A stretch of DNA of 15,866 bases from an uncultured Bacilli bacterium. GTDB lineage: Bacteria > Bacillota_I > Bacilli_A > RF39 > UBA660. Below are positions 7,199 through 14,382 of this stretch, piece by piece; the first letter of the stretch is position 1, and every line of letters starts with the position of its first letter. The notes under the pieces are model-generated. The model did no database searches. It was not told the DNA's origin and worked only from the letters and a program-made list of their open reading frames with translations. Made by a program: the position numbers and the translations under genes. Location of the stretch: positions 1-15,866 of the forward strand of contig CANRJL010000009.1 in the NCBI GenBank assembly GCA_947630935.1, given 5' to 3'.

Positions 7199-7241
7199 AC
7201 GCAAGTTTCCTTGACATATTCATAATAACATAAAAATAATT

Positions 7242-9047
7242 TTATTGTTCTTCTTTACTTAAAATTGCTAAAAAAGCTTCTTGAGGAACTTCAACGTTGC
7301 CAATTTGTTTCATTTTCTTTTTGCCTTCTTTTTGTTTGTCTAATAATTTTCTTTTACGAGTAATGTCACCACCATAACATTTAGCTAAAACGTTTTTTCG
7401 CATGGCACTTATAGTTTCACGAGCAATCACTTTGGAACCAACTTGAGCTTGAATTGGCACTTGAAATAATTGCCGAGGAATTGTTTCTTTTAATTTTTTA
7501 GTCATTTGCATGCCTCTTTGATATGCAAAATCTTTATGAACTATAACTGATAAGGCATCTATTATATTACCATTTAGTAAAATATTCATTTTTACAAGAT
7601 TACTTGGTTTATAGCCTAAGAATTCATAGTCAAAAGAAGCATAGCCTTTAGTTGTACTTTTTAATTTATCAAAAAAATCATAAACGATTTCAGATAATGG
7701 CAGTTCATAATGAATATTTACTCTGGTTTCATCAAGATATTCCATATTTTTATAAATACCTCTTTTATTTTGACATAATTTCATAATTGCCCCAATGTAG
7801 GTATCAGGAACAATAATATTAGTAATTATATAAGGTTCTTCAACTCGTTTTATTTTAACTTGAGGAGGCATTTTATTAGGGTTATCTATTAAAAGCATTT
7901 CTTCATTTGTTAAATAGACATGATATATAACACTTGGACTAGTGACAATAACCGGAATTTGAAATTCTCTTTCTAATCTTTCAGTAATAATATCCATATG
8001 TAAAAGGCCTAAAAAACCAACTCGAAAACCAAAACCTAAAGCATCACTACTTTCTACTTCGTATGTTAAAGCTGAATCATTTAGTTTTAATTTTTCAAAT
8101 GCTTCTTTTAATGCTTCAAATTTATTAGATTCTAAAGGAAAAATTCCGGAATAGACCATTGGTTTAATTTTTTGGTAACCTGCTATACTTTCTAAAGCAG
8201 GCTTATTTTTTAAAGTTATAGTATCCCCTACTTCAAAAGATGAAATATCTTTGATAGAAGCACAGATGTAACCAACTGTACCACTGGATAGTTTAGATAA
8301 AGGCTTATCTTTAGGGGTATGAATACCAAGTTCAGTAACAACAAACGATTTGCCAGTGGCCATTAGCATAATTTCATCTTTTAATTTAACTGCGCCATCA
8401 GAAACTTTAATTAAGCCCACAACACCTTTATAAGGGTCAAAATAACTATCAAAAATAAGGGCTTTTAAAGGAGCATTATTATTGATTTTTGGCGCGGGAA
8501 TACGTGTAATAACGGCTTCTATTAATTCTTTAATACCTTCACCTGTTTTGCCACTGCAAAGTAATATTTCTTCTTCCTTAAAACCTAAAACTTTTTTTAA
8601 TTCTTCTTTTACTTTGGCAATATTAGCGTTTGGTAAATCTATTTTATTAATAACAGGAATAATTTTTAAATCAGCATTTAAAGCTAAATAAAGATTTGAA
8701 AGAGTTTGTGCTTCAATACCTTGAACAGCATCAACTACTAAAATTGCACCATCACATGCAGCTAAAGAACGACTAACTTCATAGGAAAAATCGACATGAC
8801 CGGGAGTATCAATTAAATTTAGCAAATAAGTTTCATTTTGATAATGATATTTTAAACCAACAGCATTTAATTTAATAGTTATTCCCCGTTCTCGTTCCAA
8901 GTCCATGCTATCTAATAACTGGTCTTTCATCTCTCTTTTACTTACGGCTCCGGTAATTTCTAAAATTCGGTCAGCTAAAGTACTTTTACCATGGTCTATA
9001 TGAGCAATAATGGAAAAATTACGAATATTTTCTTGTTTAAAATCCAT
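7242..9047 (-). CDS. lepA: Elongation factor 4 (LepA), ribosome-associated GTPase
   Basis: A translational GTPase that acts on stalled or assembling ribosomes and can back-translocate them. From the ATG at 9047 the protein is 601 residues, the normal length. The P-loop AHIDHGKST is at about 15-23, followed by the switch region RERGITIK, DTPGHVDF, NKIDLPNA and the family-typical C-terminal domain ending in GDITRKRKLLDKQKEGKKKM. A GTG at 9056 is in frame, but it overlaps the SD AGGTGA (9053-9058), so the ATG at 9047 is preferred. It follows the yqxA-like gene as in Bacillus, but a TTTACT-17-TATAAT promoter just upstream suggests expression independent of sporulation. Confidence 0.97.
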   Translation of the reverse strand: MDFKQENIRNFSIIAHIDHGKSTLADRILEITGAVSKREMKDQLLDSMDLERERGITIKLNAVGLKYHYQNETYLLNLIDTPGHVDFSYEVSRSLAACDGAILVVDAVQGIEAQTLSNLYLALNADLKIIPVINKIDLPNANIAKVKEELKKVLGFKEEEILLCSGKTGEGIKELIEAVITRIPAPKINNNAPLKALIFDSYFDPYKGVVGLIKVSDGAVKLKDEIMLMATGKSFVVTELGIHTPKDKPLSKLSSGTVGYICASIKDISSFEVGDTITLKNKPALESIAGYQKIKPMVYSGIFPLESNKFEALKEAFEKLKLNDSALTYEVESSDALGFGFRVGFLGLLHMDIITERLEREFQIPVIVTSPSVIYHVYLTNEEMLLIDNPNKMPPQVKIKRVEEPYIITNIIVPDTYIGAIMKLCQNKRGIYKNMEYLDETRVNIHYELPLSEIVYDFFDKLKSTTKGYASFDYEFLGYKPSNLVKMNILLNGNIIDALSVIVHKDFAYQRGMQMTKKLKETIPRQLFQVPIQAQVGSKVIARETISAMRKNVLAKCYGGDITRKRKLLDKQKEGKKKMKQIGNVEVPQEAFLAILSKEEQ

Positions 9048-9065
9048 ATGATTCACCTACATGGT

Positions 9066-9094
9066 ATTATACAAAAAAATATTTTCTAAGTAAA
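9066..9094 (-). promoter_or_regulatory. Sigma-A-like promoter of lepA, overlapping the yqxA-like stop
   Basis: TTTACT (9089-9094), a 17-nt spacer and perfect TATAAT (9066-9071) on the minus strand. The -35 lies on the stop codon of the upstream gene (9086-9088). It gives lepA a vegetative promoter separate from the forespore-type promoter of gpr. Confidence 0.6.
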
Positions 9095-9415
9095 TAAAGT
9101 CTTAAAAACATCAATCATTTTCGAAATTCCTTCCGTCATAAATTTTTCAACAGTTTTACTAATTTTAACGCCAGCTTTACTAGTGTTATTAGAATAATCT
9201 TCATGAATTTCTTCTAGATAATCTTTAATATCAACATTTTTACCGTTTTTGACATCTTCTTCAAATTGGCGCATTCCTTCTTCTGTAACCATTGTTTTTT
9301 CATTTAATTTAGCTTCATAATAACCAGTTTGAATAGCTAAAGTTAATGAAATATAGATTATAAATAACAATAATAAAATACGCATAAACCAATTTGGTTT
9401 CTTTTTCTTGGTCAT
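9086..9415 (-). CDS. Small single-pass membrane protein, YqxA-like by position
   Basis: 109 residues: a basic start (MTKKKKPNW), one membrane helix at about 11-28, then a charged, probably external, tail. In Bacillus subtilis the gene between spoIIP and lepA is yqxA, which encodes a small protein with the same layout and length. The identification rests on position and topology, as I cannot align the sequences convincingly. Its SD (GGAGG) is formed by the last two sense codons of spoIIP, and the start lies 6 nt past the spoIIP stop, so the two are translationally coupled. A role in spore-envelope biology is inferred only from this linkage. Confidence 0.6.
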   Translation of the reverse strand: MTKKKKPNWFMRILLLLFIIYISLTLAIQTGYYEAKLNEKTMVTEEGMRQFEEDVKNGKNVDIKDYLEEIHEDYSNNTSKAGVKISKTVEKFMTEGISKMIDVFKTLFT

Positions 9416-9421
9416 TTTAGC

Positions 9422-10303
9422 CTAACCTCCAATAACCTTTTTAAGACATTCTGCTAATATTTTCATGGTAGCATTTACTTGCGCTATAGAATTATATGAT
9501 GAACCAACTTCAATTAGGATAGTATTACTATTAAAATCTTGATTGTAAATACCATTATTACCTGCCCCGCCTTTTTCTAAGATACCTCTTGAAATACCAG
9601 ATACAGTTTGATTTAAAGCTTCACTTATTTTAGTAGCAAATTCCTTATTCTTTTCATAATCTTTATGTTCGGTTCCAATAACAAATAAAACCTTAGCGCC
9701 AGTAAAAGAAGCAGTATTTATGGTAGAGTTTTGATAACTAATAGAATCACGATGGATATCGATAAAATACTTTAAAGTAGGATATTTAGCTTGGGCATTT
9801 TCTAATAAAAGACGACTTGCTTTATAACTAGCTGTATAGTCCCAATTATGTTCTTCTAAAGTTTTTTTAAGGTCGGTAGTTTCAACCATAGTATTAATTC
9901 CTAAATTATTTAATTGTTCTCTTAAAATATAACTAGCTGTCATAACACTAGGAACAATGTCATGTTCCATTAATAAATCAGCATTATATTCTTCAGTTTG
10001 ATGCGAATTATATAGATATAAAATAGGTTCTTTATTATTAGATGTGGGATTGGGGTCAGGAATATATTTGGTTTTACCAAGGCCAGTATCTTCATCTACA
10101 ACATTTTCACCAAATGTATTTTTTAAATACCATGAGACAAATGAAGAATCATCAGGAAAATATCTTTCTTTTAAATAATTAAAAAAGAAAGTTGGTGAGA
10201 TAAAATAGGAAAAAACCGAAAAAAAGCCGGTAATAAAAAAGATAATAAAGATAATAATTTTAAAATGAATATGGCGTTTTTTCTTACTTTTAAATTTAGT
10301 CAT
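9422..10303 (-). CDS. spoIIP: Stage II sporulation protein P, peptidoglycan amidase/endopeptidase
   Basis: SpoIIP cleaves septal peptidoglycan with SpoIID and SpoIIM to drive engulfment of the forespore. Residues 14-34 are the membrane anchor after a basic N-terminus (KSKKKRHIHFK). The catalytic domain spans about 93-290 with NSHQTEEY (H101, E104/E105), DIHRDS (H184) and IEVG (E265), the expected zinc-ligand and catalytic positions of the family. At 293 residues it is shorter than the roughly 400 of Bacillus because the segment between anchor and enzyme is short. It follows gpr by 51 bp, the conserved gpr-spoIIP order. The SD is GGTGA before ATG 10303. Confidence 0.93.
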   Translation of the reverse strand: MTKFKSKKKRHIHFKIIIFIIFFITGFFSVFSYFISPTFFFNYLKERYFPDDSSFVSWYLKNTFGENVVDEDTGLGKTKYIPDPNPTSNNKEPILYLYNSHQTEEYNADLLMEHDIVPSVMTASYILREQLNNLGINTMVETTDLKKTLEEHNWDYTASYKASRLLLENAQAKYPTLKYFIDIHRDSISYQNSTINTASFTGAKVLFVIGTEHKDYEKNKEFATKISEALNQTVSGISRGILEKGGAGNNGIYNQDFNSNTILIEVGSSYNSIAQVNATMKILAECLKKVIGG

Positions 10304-10354
10304 AATTTTTCACCATAAAAATTATATAAAAAATTAACTAAAAAAAATGTCAGA

Positions 10355-11089
10355 TTAAGATATTATTAATTCATTAATAACTTGACTTACTATTTCACTC
10401 ATAATTTTAATATCTTCTTCTAAATTCAAACGAGAAAAATAACCGTTTTTCCGATTCCACAAAGTCGGATAACCAATTGTTAAAACAGGAATATTAAAAG
10501 TTTTTTGATTAATAAATTTATTATCTTTTAAGGCATCAGCATAAACTATTCCACAATCATTTATTTCTAAAGTTCGATTAACATAATCTAAATTTTCAGT
10601 TGCCATACTATCTAATAAAAATATTAAATCAGGTTTTAAATCTTTAACAACCATTGAAATTAATTTAAAAGATGAAATACCGGTTTTATTGGTAGTTTCA
10701 GGAGCAAATAAAGCAACTTTAGGAATAGTATAAATATCATTATAGTGATTTGTAGCAATGATTTGATTTAATGTTTTCACGCCAAAAGAATCACCTAAAA
10801 TTGATGAGTTACCTAAGCCAATAATTAAGATTGTTCCACCTTTATGATATTTTTTTAAAAAAGTTTTTAAGATTTTTTTTAAAATAGTTTCTAAACTTTT
10901 CTTTTCTTGATACATAATAATATCATCAAAAGAAAGAGTAAAATAATCGCCTTTATCATGTTTGATTTTTTTAGTATACTCATTTTTGACATAATAATGT
11001 TTTAAGACAACATTTTTTTCTTTTTTCTTGGCAATTAAACAATCTTTTTCATACATAATTGCAACATCTAAAAATAAATTCTGTTTCAT
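10355..11089 (-). CDS. gpr: Germination protease GPR, shortened form
   Basis: GPR degrades small acid-soluble spore proteins when the spore germinates. Family motifs: IIGLGNSSILGDSFG (residues 89-103) parallels the GLGN-x-x-x-TPDALGP box, with D100 at the first catalytic Asp position. PETTNKTG (130-137) parallels the GxTG loop, and FLLDSMATENLDYVNRTLEI (157-176) holds D160, the second Asp, with IPVLTIGYPT after it. It has 244 residues against about 370 in Bacillus, and the N-terminus begins almost at the mature enzyme, so little or no propeptide is available for zymogen control. A sigma-G-like promoter lies directly upstream, matching the known forespore regulation of gpr. Confidence 0.85.
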   Translation of the reverse strand: MKQNLFLDVAIMYEKDCLIAKKKEKNVVLKHYYVKNEYTKKIKHDKGDYFTLSFDDIIMYQEKKSLETILKKILKTFLKKYHKGGTILIIGLGNSSILGDSFGVKTLNQIIATNHYNDIYTIPKVALFAPETTNKTGISSFKLISMVVKDLKPDLIFLLDSMATENLDYVNRTLEINDCGIVYADALKDNKFINQKTFNIPVLTIGYPTLWNRKNGYFSRLNLEEDIKIMSEIVSQVINELIIS

Positions 11090-11105
11090 ACTGCTTCACC
11101 ATTAA

Positions 11106-11135
11106 TAGTATGGTTTTTTTAGTTCAAAATATGCA
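11106..11135 (-). promoter_or_regulatory. Sigma-G-like (forespore) promoter of gpr
   Basis: On the minus strand TGCATA (11130-11135), a 17-nt spacer and CATACTA (11106-11112). This fits the Bacillus sigma-G pattern (GHATR and CATNHTA). The leader would be only about 12-15 nt, just enough for the SD GGTGAAG before the ATG at 11089. gpr is a classic sigma-G gene, so the match is biologically coherent. Confidence 0.6.
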
Positions 11136-11139
11136 CAAG

Positions 11140-11172
11140 AAAAAAACGAGTTTTTTTTTAAGTAATCGTTTT
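11140..11172 (-). terminator. Possible minus-strand terminator insulating gpr
   Basis: AAAACGA and TCGTTTT arms (11166-11172 and 11143-11149) form a 7-bp stem with a 16-nt loop, followed on the minus strand by a run of T (11140-11146). It would stop recO read-through before gpr. The large loop makes this tentative. Confidence 0.3.
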
Positions 11173-11204
11173 GCTTGCTTTCTATAAATTGCCAAAATAT
11201 GACA

Positions 11205-11235
11205 TTTGAAACCGTGTTTTTTTCAAAGATATTAT
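11205..11235 (+). promoter_or_regulatory. Promoter with operator-like inverted repeat for the HTH regulator
   Basis: TTGAAA (11206-11211), an 18-nt spacer and TATTAT (11230-11235) on the plus strand. The inverted repeat TTTGAAA-N9-TTTCAAA (11205-11211, 11221-11227) covers the -35 and spacer, a placement suited to autorepression by a dimeric Cro/CI-type protein. A near-direct repeat, AAAATATG-(A/T)-C, flanks the promoter at 11195 and 11239. Confidence 0.5.
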
Positions 11236-11260
11236 GACAAAATATGTCGTAGGTGATAAA

Positions 11261-11473
11261 ATGATTAAAGAATACCGAAAAAAAATGGGTTTAACGCAAG
11301 AACAATTAGCCGAAATATTAAATTTATCTACTAGACAATTACAAAGAATTGAAAAAAATGAAACTCATACTACTTTAGAAACATTGATTAAAATTAAAAC
11401 AGTTTTAAATATTCCCGATGAAGAAATGATTAAAATATTAAATAAAGCTAAAAAAGATGTTATTTACTCATGA
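11261..11473 (+). CDS. Small Cro/CI-type HTH transcriptional regulator
   Basis: 70 residues, essentially one XRE-family HTH domain: IKEYRKKMGLTQEQLAEILN, then STRQLQRIEKNETHTTLETL as turn and recognition helix, then a closing helical tail. There is no effector domain. The in-frame ATG at 11234 is rejected as start because it lies in the predicted -10 and has no SD. The ATG at 11261 has AGGTGA at 11251-11256. It is the only plus-strand gene and is divergent from gpr. Its coding end overlaps the end of recO by 14 bp. It probably regulates itself; whether it also acts on the divergent gpr is unknown. Confidence 0.85.
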   Translation: MIKEYRKKMGLTQEQLAEILNLSTRQLQRIEKNETHTTLETLIKIKTVLNIPDEEMIKILNKAKKDVIYS

Positions 11474-11490
11474 CATCTTTTAATTTAGCT
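11446..11490. terminator. Shared hairpin terminator inside the overlapping ends of recO and the HTH gene
   Basis: AGCTAAA-AAAGATGT (11446-11460) pairs with ACATCTTT-taa-TTTAGCT (11473-11490), 15 bp with a 3-nt bulge and a 12-nt loop containing both stop regions. On the minus strand the inner stem is followed by TTTTTT and the outer one by TTTATTTAATATTTT, so it is best suited to ending recO. On the plus strand the inner stem is followed by TTTTAATTT. Confidence 0.6.
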
Positions 11491-12203
11491 AAAAAATTCT
11501 TGCTTTTTAAATAAAGACCACTGTAATTTTGATAGTATTGTTCTAAAAAATTATTTACTTCTTTTTTAGTTGTTTCATTAATTTGGATACTATTTATAGT
11601 TTTTATATCAATTAAGTTATACATTCGCAGTAATTTAATAGCTTTTATACTTACAATAGGTTCGTTTTGATAACAATTTTTACAAATTAACCCACCATCA
11701 GTAACTGTTACAATATTTTTAGTACTTCCACAATTTTGACAACAGTCTAAGACTAAACCTATTCCTAAAAAATTTAGATATTTTGTTTCTAAAATATTGG
11801 CTAAAACCAAAGGGTCTTTCTGATTATTTAATTGATTAACTGTATCTAAGAAAAGATGATAAATTTCTTTATTAGGCGAACTTTTCCAAACTTGATAGGT
11901 CAAATCACTATAGTAAGCTAAATAAGATATCGCTAAGATATCTTCATGAATTTTTTTAAAAGGGTTAATAATATCAACGTCTTTTAATATGGATAATTTA
12001 TCTTCTTTATAATAAATATAAAAATAACCATAGGTATATTTCATAACTGATGCATGAAGTTTATTTTTAATGCTTTTGACACCTTTAGCAAGAAGACCAA
12101 TAATTCCATATTCTTTGGTAAATAATTGAATAACTAAAGAAGATTCTTTATAATCTGTTGTATTTATTATAAAACCTTCTACTTTAGTTATCACAATTAT
12201 CAC
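11460..12203 (-). CDS. recO: DNA repair protein RecO
   Basis: RecO anneals DNA strands and, with RecR, loads RecA on SSB-coated single strands. 247 residues, normal length. The N-terminal OB fold begins TKVEGFIINTTDYKESSLVI, with LLAKGVKSIKNKL after it. The C-terminal zinc finger has C155-x2-C158 and C174-x2-C177. The start is GTG at 12203, supported by AAGGA five nt upstream and by a GTGA overlap with the yqzL stop. It is the last gene of the vanZ-like/ybeY/era/yqzL/recO operon and ends in an embedded terminator that it shares with the converging HTH gene. Confidence 0.94.
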   Translation of the reverse strand: MIIVITKVEGFIINTTDYKESSLVIQLFTKEYGIIGLLAKGVKSIKNKLHASVMKYTYGYFYIYYKEDKLSILKDVDIINPFKKIHEDILAISYLAYYSDLTYQVWKSSPNKEIYHLFLDTVNQLNNQKDPLVLANILETKYLNFLGIGLVLDCCQNCGSTKNIVTVTDGGLICKNCYQNEPIVSIKAIKLLRMYNLIDIKTINSIQINETTKKEVNNFLEQYYQNYSGLYLKSKNFLAKLKDVMSK

Positions 12204-12280
12204 ATCTTTCCTTTATACATTAAATAGTATTCAATTTTGCCGGTTTCTTTAAATAGTTTCCAAGCTTCTTTTTTATCCAT
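12200..12280 (-). CDS. yqzL: YqzL-family microprotein, 26 aa
   Basis: ATG at 12280 with SD AAGGA six nt upstream encodes MDKKEAWKLFKETGKIEYYL then MYKGKM and TGA. The W-x-x-F-x-x-TG-x-I-x-x-YL-x-Y pattern and the position between era and recO match the small YqzL proteins of Bacillus (about 47 aa, function unknown). This copy is shorter but keeps the core. Its stop overlaps the recO GTG by four bases (GTGA), and it contains the recO SD (AAGGA) in its last codons, so at minimum it delivers ribosomes to recO. It is easily missed because it is so short. Confidence 0.8.
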   Translation of the reverse strand: MDKKEAWKLFKETGKIEYYLMYKGKM

Positions 12281-12292
12281 TTTATTTCCTTC

Positions 12293-12316
12293 TTTCTAAC
12301 TATATCATGTTAGAAA
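12293..12316. repeat. Inverted repeat between era and yqzL
   Basis: TTTCTAAC (12293-12300) and GTTAGAAA (12309-12316) form an 8-bp stem with an 8-nt loop. On the minus strand no T-run follows, so it is unlikely to terminate era. It directly precedes the yqzL SD and could affect RNA processing or translation. Confidence 0.5.
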
Positions 12317-12335
12317 AAAGAAAAAATTATTCATT

Positions 12336-13226
12336 TTATTTGATATTTAATTCATCAAAACCAAATTCTCGTAAATTTTTTTCTTTTTCACGCCAATTTT
12401 TAATTGTTTTAACATATAATTCTAAATAAACTTTTTTATCAAGCATTAATTCTATTTCTTTACGCGCTAAAGTGCCAACTTCTTTTAGTCTTTCGCCACC
12501 TTTGCCGATAATAATTTTTTTAAGAGAATCACGGTCAACAATTATATCAACAGAAATATTAACTATTTCTTTTTTTTCTTCAAATTTAGTTGTTACACAA
12601 GTTAAACTATGAGGAATTTCATCTTCTGTTACCCTAAGTAATTTTTCTCTTACTAATTCACTAGCCATAAAAGAAATTGAATTACTAGTAATAGTATCTT
12701 TAGCAAAATAACGAACTGTATCAGTTAAATATTTTTTGATTACTTCTATTAAATGTTTGATATTATCTTTTTTTAAAGCACTTACAGGAACAATCTCAGC
12801 AAATGGTAAATAATCTTGATACTCTTTAATCATTAAAAATAATGTTTCTTCACTAATTAAATCTATTTTATTTAAAATTAAAAAGATAGGGATAGAACTT
12901 CTTTTTAATGATTCCATAATAAATTTATCGCCACTGCCAATTCCCTTTTTAGCATCGACAACTAGTAAAATAACATCGACTTCTTTGGTTAAAGAATAAG
13001 ATTCTTTATTTAATATTTTTCCTAATTTTGTTTCTGGCTTATGAATGCCAGGCGAATCTAAAAAAACAATTTGATATTCTGGTTCATTATAAATTCCTTG
13101 AATAATATTGCGTGTTGTTTGAGCTTTATTAGAAGTAATTGCAACTTTATAATTTAAAATAGAATTTAAAAGAGTTGATTTACCAACATTTGGTCTTCCG
13201 ATAATACTTACAAATCCACTTTTCAT
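12336..13226 (-). CDS. era: GTPase Era
   Basis: An essential GTPase that binds 16S rRNA near its 3' end and aids 30S subunit maturation. 296 residues, normal length. G1 GRPNVGKS at 10-17, G3 DSPG at 57-60, G4 NKID at 119-122, G5 SALK at about 149-152, then a KH RNA-binding domain with IIIGKGGERLKEV at 238-250. The SD AGGAGG overlaps the ybeY stop codon (TAG at 13235-13237), so the two are coupled. YbeY and Era both act in 16S rRNA maturation, which fits their shared operon. Confidence 0.97.
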   Translation of the reverse strand: MKSGFVSIIGRPNVGKSTLLNSILNYKVAITSNKAQTTRNIIQGIYNEPEYQIVFLDSPGIHKPETKLGKILNKESYSLTKEVDVILLVVDAKKGIGSGDKFIMESLKRSSIPIFLILNKIDLISEETLFLMIKEYQDYLPFAEIVPVSALKKDNIKHLIEVIKKYLTDTVRYFAKDTITSNSISFMASELVREKLLRVTEDEIPHSLTCVTTKFEEKKEIVNISVDIIVDRDSLKKIIIGKGGERLKEVGTLARKEIELMLDKKVYLELYVKTIKNWREKEKNLREFGFDELNIK

Positions 13227-13234
13227 AAGCCCTC

Positions 13235-13678
13235 CTATCTAGTAATATTAGCTATTTGCAAAATTTCAGCTTGTTTTTGAAACATTTCTTGCTCTTCTTT
13301 ATCTCCCAATGTATGGTCATAACCTAATAAATGTAAAAGCCCATGGACTGCTAAAAAAGATAATTCTCTTTTTTCACTATGACCATAAGATTGAGCTTGA
13401 TAAATCATTTTGGGAATGCAGATATAAATGTCTCCTAATAATTTTATGGGGTCATAGTTTTCTTCATTATCTAGAAAAGCAAAAGAAATAACATCTGTTA
13501 CCGTATCTTTACCCCGATATTGATAATTTAATTTTTTTATTTGTTCTTCAGAAACAAAAATTATTGAAAAAAAAGCATTGGTTACATGTTCATATTCTAA
13601 GGCAATATTTAAAACTTCATCTAAATATTTGTATTCCTTATCATAACCATATTCATTATTAATTATAAATTCATTCAT
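13235..13678 (-). CDS. ybeY: Endoribonuclease YbeY, 16S rRNA maturation
   Basis: A zinc-dependent RNase needed for 16S rRNA 3' end maturation and ribosome quality control. From ATG 13678 it is 147 residues, typical for the family. The zinc motif H112-GLL-H116-LLGYD-H122 is intact, preceded by the conserved NYQYRGKDTVTDVISFAF and LGDIYI segments. An upstream in-frame ATG at 13744 would add 22 residues encoded inside the VanZ-like gene and is rejected. The ATG at 13678 has GGTGG five nt upstream and overlaps the VanZ-like stop as ATGA. Confidence 0.95.
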   Translation of the reverse strand: MNEFIINNEYGYDKEYKYLDEVLNIALEYEHVTNAFFSIIFVSEEQIKKLNYQYRGKDTVTDVISFAFLDNEENYDPIKLLGDIYICIPKMIYQAQSYGHSEKRELSFLAVHGLLHLLGYDHTLGDKEEQEMFQKQAEILQIANITR

Positions 13679-14295
13679 GCAAACCACCCTAAACCAATAA
13701 TATTTGTAAAGTATATCACAAATAGGATAGCTAAAACAATACAAATTAAATTATAAAATAAGGTACTGCGAAAAAATCTAGGTAAATGTTTAACAATAGC
13801 ATTTAAAGCAATATAAAGGAAAAAACCACAAATAGAACCAATAACATTTAATAAAATATCATCAATGTCAAAGCTGCGTCCAATATAATGTTGAACTAAT
13901 TCAACTGTAAAAGAAGTAATTACACTAATAAATAAAATATGACTCACTTTATTTGCTTTAACATAACTGGATACAAAGTAACCAAATGGAAGAAAAATTA
14001 AAATATTTCCAATAACATTCATCATAAAAGCATGACTACCTACTTTATATCGTAAAATTTCCGTAAAAGGAATAATATTAATACCACTAGAATTATTTAA
14101 TTCTGTATCGGTAAGTAATTGGAATAAAAGCATAGCATATACAATAAAAAATAAATTTATAAATTCTTTATAAAAAACAAATTTTTCATGATTAACTTTT
14201 AAGTAAGTAAGGCGCATAGCTACTATAACAACGAGAAAAATAGCAATCATCGGCCATATTTCATGTAAAGTACTATTTAATATTTGTTTTTCCAT
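13675..14295 (-). CDS. VanZ-like multi-pass membrane protein
   Basis: 206 residues with about five or six membrane helices. VanZ-family marks are NVIGNILIFLPFGYF (about residues 93-107) and ELVQHYIGRSFDIDDILLNV (about 130-149). VanZ family members are linked to glycopeptide tolerance in some bacteria, but the molecular function is not established, so no resistance claim is made. It is the first gene of the ybeY-era-recO operon and has its own promoter. In Bacillus this place holds phoH and the yqfF HD-phosphohydrolase, so the insertion is lineage-specific. The SD is a modest AAGTGG. Coupled to ybeY by ATGA. Confidence 0.85.
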   Translation of the reverse strand: MEKQILNSTLHEIWPMIAIFLVVIVAMRLTYLKVNHEKFVFYKEFINLFFIVYAMLLFQLLTDTELNNSSGINIIPFTEILRYKVGSHAFMMNVIGNILIFLPFGYFVSSYVKANKVSHILFISVITSFTVELVQHYIGRSFDIDDILLNVIGSICGFFLYIALNAIVKHLPRFFRSTLFYNLICIVLAILFVIYFTNIIGLGWFA

Positions 14296-14336
14296 TTAAA
14301 CCACTTCAATTCTTTTTAATTCTTAAACATATTTTT

Positions 14337-14365
14337 ATTGTACTATTAATTGGGCATTTTTACAA
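14337..14365 (-). promoter_or_regulatory. Sigma-A-like promoter of the VanZ-like/ybeY/era/recO operon
   Basis: TTGTAA (14360-14365), a 17-nt spacer and TACAAT (14337-14342) on the minus strand, about 40 nt before the ATG at 14295. It separates the housekeeping genes from the upstream sporulation pair yqfCD. Confidence 0.6.
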
Positions 14366-14382
14366 AAGTTTTTTGGCAATTT

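Noticed and set aside
8482..8691. Plus-strand open frame of 69 codons
   Set aside because: Antisense to the highly conserved lepA; no SD or family resemblance.
9048..9056. GTG start of LepA three codons upstream
   Set aside because: The GTG is part of the SD AGGTGA that serves the ATG at 9047.
10321..10350. Possible sigma-E or sigma-A promoter between gpr and spoIIP (ACATTTT-15-TATATAAT)
   Set aside because: The stretch is nearly all A and T, the spacing and -35 are poor, and cotranscription with gpr is enough to explain expression.
11234..11260. Nine-residue N-terminal extension of the HTH regulator
   Set aside because: Its ATG falls in the predicted -10 element and lacks an SD; ATG 11261 has AGGTGA at the right distance.
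13309..13491. Plus-strand open frame of 60 codons
   Set aside because: Antisense to ybeY, including its zinc motif; no start signal.
13679..13744. 22-residue N-terminal extension of YbeY
   Set aside because: It is encoded within the VanZ-like gene, while the ATG at 13678 has a good SD and an ATGA overlap.
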